A stretch of 5,237 nt of DNA from Azoarcus sp. (GTDB lineage Bacteria; Pseudomonadota; Gammaproteobacteria; Burkholderiales; Rhodocyclaceae), in assembly GCA_031268685.1 (NCBI GenBank), contig JAIRWW010000232.1:1-5237 (forward strand). The letters run 5' to 3'. Shown here piece after piece: positions 1-5,237 of the stretch. A program made the position numbers and the translations under genes. Position 1 is the first letter of the stretch. Every line of letters begins with the position of its first letter. The notes beneath the pieces are model-generated. The model searched no databases, was not told where the DNA came from, and saw only the letters and a list, made by a program, of their open reading frames with translations.

Positions 1-302
1 GGGAAATAGGCCAGCGCTCCCGCTTCGCGGATATTGGCGTCCAGTGTCTCCACCTGCTGGCGGGAAACCGGGTCTTTGATGCCTTCGCCCCAATGATCGG
101 TAGGCGTATTGTGATCGGCGGTCGCCACAATGGAAGACGCGCGCCAAGGTCTGCGGCCAGCGAGTTTCAAGCCCTCGAAGGCTTGCGGGCTCGTGACTTC
201 ATGCACAAGATGGCGGTCGATGTAGATCAGCGCCGTGCCGTCCGGCTCTTCGCGGACGACATGGGCGGCCCATAGTTTTTCGTATAGTGTATTGACTTTC
301 AT
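1..302 (-). CDS. leuC: 3-isopropylmalate dehydratase large subunit, N-terminal part (cut by window edge)
   Basis: LeuC pairs with LeuD to form isopropylmalate isomerase, a cytoplasmic [4Fe-4S] enzyme of the aconitase family that converts 2- to 3-isopropylmalate in leucine synthesis. The 100 complete codons seen start [16 protein letters not shown] and carry the family signatures [19 protein letters not shown] (residues 27-45), GRRPWR (49-54), the aconitase-type ATADHNTPT stretch (60-68) and the ALAYF lead into the next conserved block. The insert after DHN ([18 protein letters not shown]) resembles the Neisseria/Burkholderiales form rather than the E. coli form. The cysteine ligands of the cluster lie beyond the left edge and cannot be checked. 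The ATG at 302-300 is preceded only by a weak GGAAA-like site, but the alignment with the family start is good. It is transcribed away from the creD-like gene. I found no convincing promoter for it; LeuD would be expected downstream, outside the window. Confidence 0.96.
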   Translation of the reverse strand, partial: MKVNTLYEKLWAAHVVREEPDGTALIYIDRHLVHEVTSPQAFEGLKLAGRRPWRASSIVATADHNTPTDHWGEGIKDPVSRQQVETLDANIREAGALAYF

Positions 303-373
303 TCAGCGCCGTTTCCGGGAAACTACCGATTATTTCACATGACCTTCGTCACGGGTTGTGATCGACAGCAAAA

Positions 374-396
374 GTAGCCGAGTAGCCGATGCTCGG
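374..396. repeat. Tandem 8-bp repeat with small hairpin
   Basis: GTAGCCGA occurs twice back to back (374-381, 382-389). CCGAG (378-382) can pair with CTCGG (392-396) across a 9-nt loop. It lies 72 bp or more upstream of the leuC start and could fall in the leuC leader. The repeat is plain in the sequence; any role is unknown. Confidence 0.5.
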
Positions 397-485
397 ACAA
401 GCTCGATGCGACAGTCCTGCGTAGCGATGGGCCAGCTTGATCAGATTCTCCTGACTATGCTGTATCGCTCGGCGCACTGCCTCTG

Positions 486-529
486 CATGGCAAACGGGTT
501 TTCCGAATTTCCGGCTCATCCGTTGCATG
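486..529. promoter_or_regulatory. Imperfect inverted repeat over the creD -35 box
   Basis: CATGgCAAaCGG (486-497) is matched by CCGTTGCATG (520-529), giving ten paired positions with two single-base insertions in the left arm and a 22-bp centre. The right arm contains the putative -35 hexamer TTGCAT (523-528), the usual position for a repressor or activator site. The regulator is unknown, and a chance repeat is possible. Confidence 0.3.
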
Positions 530-551
530 TTTCGCCGACCCAAACTATAGT
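523..551 (+). promoter_or_regulatory. Sigma70-type promoter for the creD-like gene
   Basis: TTGCAT (523-528) and TATAGT (546-551) match the consensus -35 and -10 at 4 of 6 and 5 of 6 positions, with the ideal 17-bp spacer. Transcription would begin near 558, leaving a leader of about 40 nt before the ATG at 598. This is the best promoter match in the leuC-creD gap. Confidence 0.6.
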
Positions 552-597
552 GATTGGCCTTGGAAATATTCCTTTTTTCAAAATAATGGATCTGTAA

Positions 598-2175
598 ATG
601 ACTATGCTCGCCGCAGTCGTGGTTTTTCTTGTTTTTCTGCTTTTTGTGGGATTCGCAATATATGGCCTGTTTGCCTTTATTCGCTTCTGGCGGCGCCAGA
701 ATACTCCCGATAACCAAAGCGCGCAGGAAGCCACTGAAGGTAAAGAGTCTTCTTCCTGTGCCGACGACAGTCACCAGCTTTCCCTGCCCGCTCCCTCTCC
801 GGCCACAGGGAGGGCTGCCTTCAAAATTTCCGGATCGATCCCCCTGCACTGTCTGATCGTCCTTCTCCTGACCCTCGGTTTGATCATCCCGCTTGAATTC
901 ACCGCTGATCTTGTCGAAGAGCGATCCTCGATGCACGAAACCGCCATCAATGATATTTCCAGGCACTGGGGTGGAACGCAGCAGATGCGCGGACCGGTAT
1001 TGGTCATTCCTTTCATCCGGAAGTACATTTCTTACACCGAGTCAAAAAACGGTAAAAAAATCGCCAACGAAATCATGAAACGCGAATACCGCATCCTTCT
1101 GCCGGCGGCTGTCAATTTTGAAGCGAATATCGAGCCACAGAAACGCGCGCGCGGCATTTACGAATATGTCGTTTACACGAGCCAAATCGCCGTTACGGGA
1201 AATTTCAAAATTCCGCAAAACGCCGCCGAATTTGGGGAAAACGTTCACCGCGTCGAGTGGGCCGACGCCTGGTTCGCCGTAGGCGTCGCCGATCTCAAGG
1301 CCATCGCTTCCATTGGTACGCTTGCCTGGGACGGAAAGCCTTCTGCGCCTTACCAGCCCGGAACCGGGATCGGAAACATCCTCCAGTCGGGTTTCCATGC
1401 GCCGCTTTCGCTCGATCCTGCAAAAGATGCCGGCACAAAACGCGATTTCTCATTCACTGCCGCCATCAATGGCAGTGGAGGAATCTATTTCACGCCGGTG
1501 GGCGAGAACACACAAATTACGCTCACGGCCGCTTGGGCGCACCCCAAGTTTTCCGGCGCCATCTTGCCGAAGATCCACTCGATCGACAACGGCGCCGGGC
1601 GCTTTTCCGCCGTATGGGACATTCCTCACCTGAGCCGTACCTACCCCCAAGCGGCCAGCGCCTCCCTGGAAGGCCTGGAGCGCGAATTGTCCGAACTCGC
1701 GAATTTTACCGTCGGCGTTGAGCTTTTCGAACCCGTTTCGCTTTACACGCAGATCGGGCGTGCAGTCAAATACGCGATCCTTTTTATCGGCCTCACGTTC
1801 ATCGCCCTGCTCGCTTTTGAATTGGTTTCTCTCAAGCGGCTACACTTTATGCAGTATTGCCTCGTCGGCGTCGCAATGGTCCTTTTTTACCTCACCCTTC
1901 TCTCGCTTGCGGAGCATACGAGTTTTCTCAACGCTTTTCTGGCCGCCTCTGCCATCTCGGTCGTCATGAACAGCCTGTATATGGCTGTTGCGCTCCGCAG
2001 TCCCATTCAGGGCGGCGTTCTCGCCGTGTTGCTCATGTCCCTGTATGCGATTCTTTATGCAATTCTCCAGATAGAGGAATATGCCCTGCTCGTGGGGACG
2101 GCGCTCCTTGTCGTCGTCGTCGGCGTCCTGATGTTCCTGACGCGCAATCTGTCGGGCAGCGCAAAAACGACATAG
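598..2175 (+). CDS. creD: CreD-family inner membrane protein with extra N-terminal transmembrane helix
   Basis: CreD (Cet) is an inner-membrane protein controlled by the CreBC two-component system in enterobacteria and linked there to colicin E2 tolerance and envelope integrity; its biochemical activity is not known. The 525-residue product matches the family over residues 80-517: a first core helix (82-99), a large periplasmic domain (about 101-388) with RGPVLVIPF (131-139) and the AAWAHPKFSG block (311-320), then five C-terminal helices (391-410, 417-437, 443-465, 471-490, 494-515) with RAVKYAILF, HFMQYCLVG and LSLAEHTSF closely matching E. coli CreD. Odd point: residues 1-79 precede the E. 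coli-like start. They hold an additional helix (3-28), a basic FIRFWRRQ end and a Ser/Pro/acidic linker (about 34-72). No ATG, GTG or TTG codon occurs between codon 17 and the core, so the extension appears genuine. The ribosome binding site is weak (GGA at 588-590). No creB or creC lies nearby. Confidence 0.92.
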   Translation: MTMLAAVVVFLVFLLFVGFAIYGLFAFIRFWRRQNTPDNQSAQEATEGKESSSCADDSHQLSLPAPSPATGRAAFKISGSIPLHCLIVLLLTLGLIIPLEFTADLVEERSSMHETAINDISRHWGGTQQMRGPVLVIPFIRKYISYTESKNGKKIANEIMKREYRILLPAAVNFEANIEPQKRARGIYEYVVYTSQIAVTGNFKIPQNAAEFGENVHRVEWADAWFAVGVADLKAIASIGTLAWDGKPSAPYQPGTGIGNILQSGFHAPLSLDPAKDAGTKRDFSFTAAINGSGGIYFTPVGENTQITLTAAWAHPKFSGAILPKIHSIDNGAGRFSAVWDIPHLSRTYPQAASASLEGLERELSELANFTVGVELFEPVSLYTQIGRAVKYAILFIGLTFIALLAFELVSLKRLHFMQYCLVGVAMVLFYLTLLSLAEHTSFLNAFLAASAISVVMNSLYMAVALRSPIQGGVLAVLLMSLYAILYAILQIEEYALLVGTALLVVVVGVLMFLTRNLSGSAKTT

Positions 2176-2183
2176 TTCTGCTT

Positions 2184-2203
2184 GCGGTGTAAACCGGCTT
2201 TTT
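2184..2203 (+). terminator. Weak intrinsic terminator candidate after creD
   Basis: CGGT (2185-2188) pairs with ACCG (2193-2196) around a GTAA loop; one further G-C pair (2184/2198) is possible with a bulged G. Five T residues follow (2199-2203). The stem is short, and the T tract overlaps the last codons of aroG on the other strand. Position between convergent genes favours it; stability argues against it. Confidence 0.35.
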
Positions 2204-3308
2204 ATTTGACTGCCCCAGCGGATGCGCGCCTTGTCCGCCGCTGCCGCACGCCATTGGCGAGCAGGTCGAGTACGGCAATGCTGTCTTCCCAGCTGATGCA
2301 GGCGTCGGTGATGCTTTTTCCGTACTCTGGCGCCAGGTCTGGCGACAAATCCTGGCGGCCTTCCTTGATATGGGATTCCACCATCGCGCCGACGATGCGC
2401 TCCTCGCCAGCCGCAAGCTGCGCGGAGATATCGTGCGCCACGTCGATCTGCAAGCGGTGCTGTTTGCGGCTGTTGGCATGCGAGAAGTCGACCATGACTC
2501 TGGACAATACCCCGGCCTTTGCCAGTTCCCGGCAGGCCGCGTCGACGCTGGCGGCATCGTAGTTTGGTTCTTTGCCGCCGCGCAGGATGACGTGGCAATC
2601 TTCGTTGCCCCTGGTGGCGACGATGGCGGAATGGCCGGCCTTGGTCACGCTGAGGAAATGGTGCGGCGAGCGTGCGGCCTTGATTGCATCGACGGCTATT
2701 CTTACGTTGCCGTCGGTGCCATTCTTGAACCCGACCGGACAAGACAGCCCGGAAGCAAGCTCGCGGTGTACCTGGCTCTCGGTCGTGCGCGCTCCGATCG
2801 CGCCCCAGGCTACGAGGTCGGCGATATATTGCGGCGTAATCATGTCCAGAAATTCAGTGCCGGCAGGCAAGCCCAGTTCGTTGATTTCCCACAGCAGGCT
2901 GCGCGCCAGCCGCAAGCCTTCGTTGATAGCGTAGCTGCCGTCGAGGTATGGGTCGTTGATCAGTCCTTTCCAGCCCACGGTGGTTCGCGGCTTTTCAAAG
3001 TAGACCCGCATTACCACGAGGAGCTCGTTTTTCAGGCGCAGGGCTTCGGTCTTGAGGCGGTGGGCGTAATCGCGCGCAGCTTCGGCGTCGTGGATCGAGC
3101 ACGGCCCGATGATGACGAGCAATCGGTCATCGGCGCCGTACAGGATGTTGTGTATCGCCTGACGGGCGTCGAAAGCCGTTGCCGCGGCGGTTGGCGTGGC
3201 GGGGAATTCCCGCAGCACATGCGCGGGAGGCGCCAGTTCTTTTATTCCGGCGATGCGGACATCGTCAATGTGGTTTTTGAGCGTATGGTTTTTGGACGTA
3301 TTTGGCAT
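2202..3308 (-). CDS. aroG: 3-deoxy-7-phosphoheptulonate (DAHP) synthase, class I AroG type
   Basis: The enzyme condenses phosphoenolpyruvate with erythrose 4-phosphate to DAHP, the first step of the shikimate pathway, in the cytoplasm. The 368-residue product aligns with E. coli AroG (350 residues) at a constant offset of +9 through the checked catalytic sites. Metal ligands are all present: Cys70 (GPCSIHD), His277 (DFSHANS), Glu311 (VESH) and Asp335 (SITDAC). Substrate-site blocks RVYFEKPRTTVGWKG (101-115), IGARTTESQVHRELASGLSC (171-190), the GFKNGTDG block that follows, and RGGKEPNY (243-250) are intact. Pro159 and Ser189 correspond to E. coli Pro150 and Ser180, which govern phenylalanine inhibition, so a feedback site is kept; Phe versus Tyr sensitivity is not proven. 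I chose ATG at 3308-3306: a TTG seven codons upstream (3329) would leave almost no leader from the putative promoter, though neither start has a clear Shine-Dalgarno sequence. The C-terminus is about nine residues longer and basic (RQRRTRRASAGAVK). Confidence 0.97.
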   Translation of the reverse strand: MPNTSKNHTLKNHIDDVRIAGIKELAPPAHVLREFPATPTAAATAFDARQAIHNILYGADDRLLVIIGPCSIHDAEAARDYAHRLKTEALRLKNELLVVMRVYFEKPRTTVGWKGLINDPYLDGSYAINEGLRLARSLLWEINELGLPAGTEFLDMITPQYIADLVAWGAIGARTTESQVHRELASGLSCPVGFKNGTDGNVRIAVDAIKAARSPHHFLSVTKAGHSAIVATRGNEDCHVILRGGKEPNYDAASVDAACRELAKAGVLSRVMVDFSHANSRKQHRLQIDVAHDISAQLAAGEERIVGAMVESHIKEGRQDLSPDLAPEYGKSITDACISWEDSIAVLDLLANGVRQRRTRRASAGAVK

Positions 3309-3344
3309 GGTATGCGGGACGAACGGCAAGATGGGAATTGGATG

Positions 3345-3353
3345 ATTCTATCA
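3345..3353 (-). promoter_or_regulatory. Putative aroG promoter, extended -10
   Basis: On the minus strand the sequence reads TGATAGAAT: a TGn extension followed by TAGAAT (5 of 6 to consensus). No good -35 lies at 16-18 bp. Transcription would start near 3338, giving a leader of about 30 nt to the ATG at 3308. No TyrR-box-like palindrome was seen beside it. Confidence 0.4.
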
Positions 3354-3370
3354 GCCTGCCGGGCATAAGA

Positions 3371-3399
3371 CTGCCGCATCGCATCGCATCGCTTGGCAG
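3371..3399. repeat. (GCATC)3 tandem repeat inside a short inverted repeat
   Basis: GCATC is repeated three times in a row plus GC (3376-3392). It is bracketed by CTGCC (3371-3375) and GGCAG (3395-3399), which are exact reverse complements and could form a 5-bp stem. The right arm overlaps the sigma54-like site. Function unknown; 5-mer arrays can change length by slippage. Confidence 0.55.
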
Positions 3400-3409
3400 G
3401 GCTGTCGCA
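3393..3409 (+). promoter_or_regulatory. Sigma54 (RpoN)-type promoter candidate
   Basis: TTGGCAGGGCTGTCGCA fits the consensus YTGGCACGrNNNTTGCW with two mismatches; the invariant GG (3395-3396) and GC (3407-3408) are separated by exactly 10 bp. Transcription would start near 3420, running toward the sugar transferase gene but about 560 bp before its ATG. It could serve a long leader or a small unrecognised transcript. A chance match in GC-rich DNA is possible. Confidence 0.35.
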
Positions 3410-3846
3410 TTTGATCCTGGGGAACAAGCCCAGGTAGAGAAGCGCGATACTCCGGGAGGCGGCCAGCGGTTTTGCGCCGTCCACGTAAGCGGCGCTCTGG
3501 GTAAGCGGTATCCTGATCCCGGCCGGTTTTGGCCAGCGCTGCCGGATCGAGGCTTCCAGTCAGGACGATTGGGTGATTTGCCACGCTCGTCACGTCTCAA
3601 TGCGTTCATACTCTTTGTCGGTTGTCTCGTGGCGCTTGGCTACGAAGACCCAAAGCCGGAGGTTTCAACTTCGCTAAAAAATCGCGCAAGGGTTTCGCTA
3701 GATTAATTGAATTGCTTAGTGGCGGGGATGTGCCTGAAATTGTATTCGGTACTCGGAAAGGCTTGTTGCAAGGGCATCTATCACAGAAGGTTATTTTTAT
3801 ATTTCGCTCAGAAAATTCCAGCTAATATCGGGTAGCCACATAACTC

Positions 3847-3892
3847 AGGAGAATATACTGTGGTGAAAATGACTGATATAATGAATTACTAA
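3847..3892 (+). CDS. Possible ten-codon micro-ORF or leader peptide
   Basis: An AGGAG Shine-Dalgarno sequence (3847-3851) stands 8 nt before GTG at 3860-3862. That frame encodes MVKMTDIMNY and stops at TAA 3890-3892; ATG at 3869 is another possible start. This is the strongest ribosome binding site in the intergenic region, yet no longer frame follows it. Translation would need a transcript that begins upstream, for instance at the sigma54-like site. The -10 box at 3877-3882 overlaps it, so a transcript from that promoter would not carry it. Function unknown; it may be fortuitous. The range given includes the ribosome binding site. Confidence 0.2.
3874..3882 (+). promoter_or_regulatory. Perfect extended -10 promoter element upstream of the sugar transferase
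   Basis: TGATATAAT contains an exact TATAAT (3877-3882) with the TGn extension. The matching -35 region (TATACT at 17 bp) is poor, as is usual for extended -10 promoters, which often need an activator. Transcription would start near 3889, giving a leader of about 90 nt before the ATG at 3981. Confidence 0.5.
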
Positions 3893-3897
3893 GCTTT

Positions 3898-3910
3898 ATT
3901 GTCAGACAAT
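3898..3910. promoter_or_regulatory. Perfect 13-bp palindrome, operator candidate
   Basis: ATTGTC-A-GACAAT is an exact inverted repeat with a single central base. It lies at about +10 to +22 relative to the start predicted from the extended -10 box, a classic position for a repressor that blocks transcription. The regulator cannot be named from the sequence. Confidence 0.4.
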
Positions 3911-3980
3911 GCAATATGAAAGGCATTTGTTTATTTGTTCATGTGTTCACCCATCCTGAGCCGGGTTTTTCGAGAATGTC

Positions 3981-5237
3981 ATGCTAAGAATATTTAGCCA
4001 TTATTTCCCGTTGCATGTTGTGCGACGGCTTTGTCTCGATTTGTTTTTGTTCATGACGATAATCGTCGTCTCGGCCTTGTTTTGGCCCTATTCCGGCGAA
4101 ATGGAACATGAAGGATTGTTTCTGTCGGCGTTTGGTTTTGCCATGGCGATGGTGGTTGTCAGTTTCGCGTTCGGCCTGTACAGGCCGGTGGATGAAGATA
4201 GTCCGCGCATTGCGTTCGCGCGTCTCGTGCTGGCCGTGCTGTTCTGTTTGCCGGTGGCTTATGGCCTTATCCTGTTTCTGCCATGGAACGGCTTTTCTTC
4301 ATTGGCTATGCAGATTCAGGTGCTTGCGCTCACCCTGATCGTGCTGATTTTGCGGGTATCCATCAATCGCAGTCAGGCTTCGTCGCTTTTCGCTCCCCGC
4401 ATATTGGTTATCGGCACCGGCGAGGACGCGCTGGAAGTGCAGCGCATTTTATTGCGTCCGGAGCAGGGAAGGGTGGGCGTGCAGGGCTTTTTCTCTCCGG
4501 AAATCGACGAGGAAAAGCTTGTCGATGCCAACAAGATTGTCTCCAGCAGCAGTCTCGTCAACGCGGTCAGGCAGTTGAAAATCGACGAAATCATCGTTGC
4601 TGTGCGCGAACGGCGCGGCAGCGCATTGCCTGTGCGCGAGTTGCTCGATTGCAAGCTTCTCGGCGTAAAAATCTTCGACCTGTCGTCGTTTCATGAAAGG
4701 GTTCGCCGGCAGGTGCGGCTGGATTCCCTGCGCATGAGTTGGCTGATTTATGGCGATGGTTTTCAACAGTCCCTGCGTCAGGTGTTCGTCAAGCGCATGT
4801 TTGATCTGGCGTTGGGTAGCGTGCTGCTGATCCTGATTTCGCCGTTGCTGATCGTGACCGCTCTCCTGATCGTGTCCGAGGATCGCGGGCCGGTGTTTTA
4901 CCGCCAGGAACGAGTCGGCCTGGGCGGTCAGGTCTTCAGGGTTCTCAAGTTTCGCAGCATGCGCCCCAATGCCGAGAAAAAGGGGGAGCCGCTCCTGACG
5001 GCTTCGGACGACGACCGGATAACGCGGGTCGGGCGTATCATCCGCAATTTGCGCATCGATGAGCTGCCGCAGCTGTTGAACGTGCTGGCGGGAGAAATGA
5101 GTTTGGTCGGGCCGCGTCCGGAACGGCCCTTTTTCGTTGACCGCCTGGCGCGCGAGATTACGTTTTACGGCATACGCCATTGTGTCAAGCCTGGCATTAC
5201 CGGCTGGGCGCAGGTGCGATACCAGCAGGATCTGCCC
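3981..5237 (+). CDS. Polyprenyl-phosphate sugar transferase, PEP-CTERM/EpsB-type (C-terminus cut by window edge)
   Basis: This membrane enzyme would transfer a sugar phosphate from a nucleotide sugar to undecaprenyl phosphate, starting repeat-unit assembly for an exopolysaccharide. The frame is open for 419 codons to the edge. It begins MLRIFSHYFPLHVVRR, a start typical of sugar transferases associated with PEP-CTERM systems (TIGR03013, like Methylobacillus EpsB). Four membrane helices (about 14-35, 45-66, 79-101, 109-128) precede a Rossmann-like CoA_binding_3 domain starting ILVIGTGEDA (141-150). The Bac_transf catalytic domain starts near 267: KRMFDLALG, a hydrophobic hairpin with Pro288 (about 279-298), PVFYRQERVGLGG (304-316), KFRSM (323-327), the catalytic Asp360-Glu361 in RIDELPQ, SLVGPRPERP (374-383) and KPGITGWAQVRYQ (403-415). 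Only the last 40-60 residues should be missing. An in-frame TGA at 3957 leaves ATG 3981 as the plausible start, with GAGAA (3972-3976) as a modest ribosome binding site. The sugar is unknown. Confidence 0.93.
   Translation, partial: MLRIFSHYFPLHVVRRLCLDLFLFMTIIVVSALFWPYSGEMEHEGLFLSAFGFAMAMVVVSFAFGLYRPVDEDSPRIAFARLVLAVLFCLPVAYGLILFLPWNGFSSLAMQIQVLALTLIVLILRVSINRSQASSLFAPRILVIGTGEDALEVQRILLRPEQGRVGVQGFFSPEIDEEKLVDANKIVSSSSLVNAVRQLKIDEIIVAVRERRGSALPVRELLDCKLLGVKIFDLSSFHERVRRQVRLDSLRMSWLIYGDGFQQSLRQVFVKRMFDLALGSVLLILISPLLIVTALLIVSEDRGPVFYRQERVGLGGQVFRVLKFRSMRPNAEKKGEPLLTASDDDRITRVGRIIRNLRIDELPQLLNVLAGEMSLVGPRPERPFFVDRLAREITFYGIRHCVKPGITGWAQVRYQQDLP

Larger units (their letters stand above)
303..597. 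other. Divergent intergenic region between leuC and creD
   Basis: This 295-bp stretch separates two genes that point away from each other. It holds the creD promoter (523-551), an imperfect inverted repeat over its -35 box (486-529), and a tandem 8-mer with a small hairpin (374-396). A frame open from a GTG at 358 to the TAA at 595-597 encodes nothing recognisable and lacks a ribosome binding site, so I treat the region as non-coding. No tRNA or known riboswitch was recognised. Confidence 0.7.
3309..3980. other. Long divergent intergenic region between aroG and the sugar transferase gene
   Basis: This is a 672-bp region without a convincing gene. Its left part is GC-rich (about 65% at 3481-3540) and carries frames open on both strands over part of its length, none recognisable. 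From about 3700 it turns AT-rich, with 28% GC at 3841-3900. It contains the aroG promoter, a sigma54-like site (3393-3409), a tandem 5-mer, a short repeat TTCGCTA (3670-3676 and 3694-3700, 24-bp period), a perfect extended -10, a micro-ORF and a palindrome. No tRNA or known riboswitch was recognised. The length fits a heavily regulated exopolysaccharide promoter. Confidence 0.7.

Noticed and set aside
334..349. Cre-tag-like TTCAC-N6-TTCGT
   Set aside because: The second half-site matches only 3 of 5 bases and the site is far upstream of the creD promoter, so it is not annotated as a CreB site.
358..597. Plus-strand frame of 79 codons ending directly before creD
   Set aside because: GTG start without a ribosome binding site, no recognisable motifs, and it runs through the creD promoter and inverted repeat.
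2188..2205. TyrR-box-like TGTAAA-N6-TTTTAT near the end of aroG
   Set aside because: Only the left half fits the TGTAAA-N6-TTTACA consensus, and it lies at the 3' end of aroG, far from its promoter.
3327..3329. TTG as an upstream start of aroG
   Set aside because: It would add seven residues not needed for alignment with AroG, has no ribosome binding site, and leaves only about 9 nt of leader after the putative promoter.
3242..3559. Minus-strand open frame before and across the aroG start, with protein-like text such as PLAASRSIALLYLGLFP
   Set aside because: It was considered as a decayed gene remnant, but no family was recognised, there is no good start, and it runs into aroG in another frame.
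3302..3706. Plus-strand frame of 134 codons over the aroG start and the intergenic region
   Set aside because: It overlaps the aroG start and promoter on the opposite strand, has no clear ribosome binding site and resembles no known protein; long open frames are expected in GC-rich DNA.
3622..3825. Plus-strand frame of 67 codons from a TTG
   Set aside because: No Shine-Dalgarno sequence and no recognisable family; a basic start followed by unremarkable sequence. It could be a small gene, but nothing positive supports it.
3948..3970. Terminator-like CACCC...GGGTTTTT just before the sugar transferase start
   Set aside because: Only four base pairs with a 10-nt loop can form, too weak to call a terminator or attenuator despite the run of five T.

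Overview
The window looks like chromosomal DNA of a betaproteobacterium. Three things suggest this: the N-terminus of LeuC reads like the Neisseria/Burkholderiales type, the DAHP synthase is of the E. coli AroG class, and the window runs into a sugar transferase of the family tied to PEP-CTERM/exosortase exopolysaccharide loci, which are common in betaproteobacteria. Genus cannot be fixed from the sequence. Coding DNA is moderately GC-rich, while 3781-3960 falls to about 34% GC by hand count.

Layout. (1) 1-302, minus: start of leuC, cut by the left edge. (2) 303-597: divergent intergenic region with a good sigma70-type promoter for the next gene and an imperfect inverted repeat over its -35 box. 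(3) 598-2175, plus: a CreD-family inner-membrane protein with an extra N-terminal membrane helix and linker. (4) 2176-2201: short convergent gap with a weak terminator-like hairpin. (5) 2202-3308, minus: aroG, complete, all metal ligands present. (6) 3309-3980: a 672-bp divergent intergenic region holding a likely aroG promoter, a sigma54-like site pointing right, a tandem 5-mer, and an AT-rich segment with an extended -10, a 13-bp palindrome and a ten-codon micro-ORF behind a strong Shine-Dalgarno sequence. (7) 3981-5237, plus: polyprenyl-phosphate sugar transferase (initiating glycosyltransferase), cut by the right edge.

Functionally the window joins amino-acid biosynthesis (leucine, aromatic) and an envelope-stress type protein to the probable first gene of an exopolysaccharide cluster. 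These genes do not form one operon: each of the four is transcribed from its own side. I see no mobile element, CRISPR array, tRNA or rRNA. The part most worth a second look is the control region 3309-3980 in front of the sugar transferase; no clearly new system is visible within these 5.2 kb.
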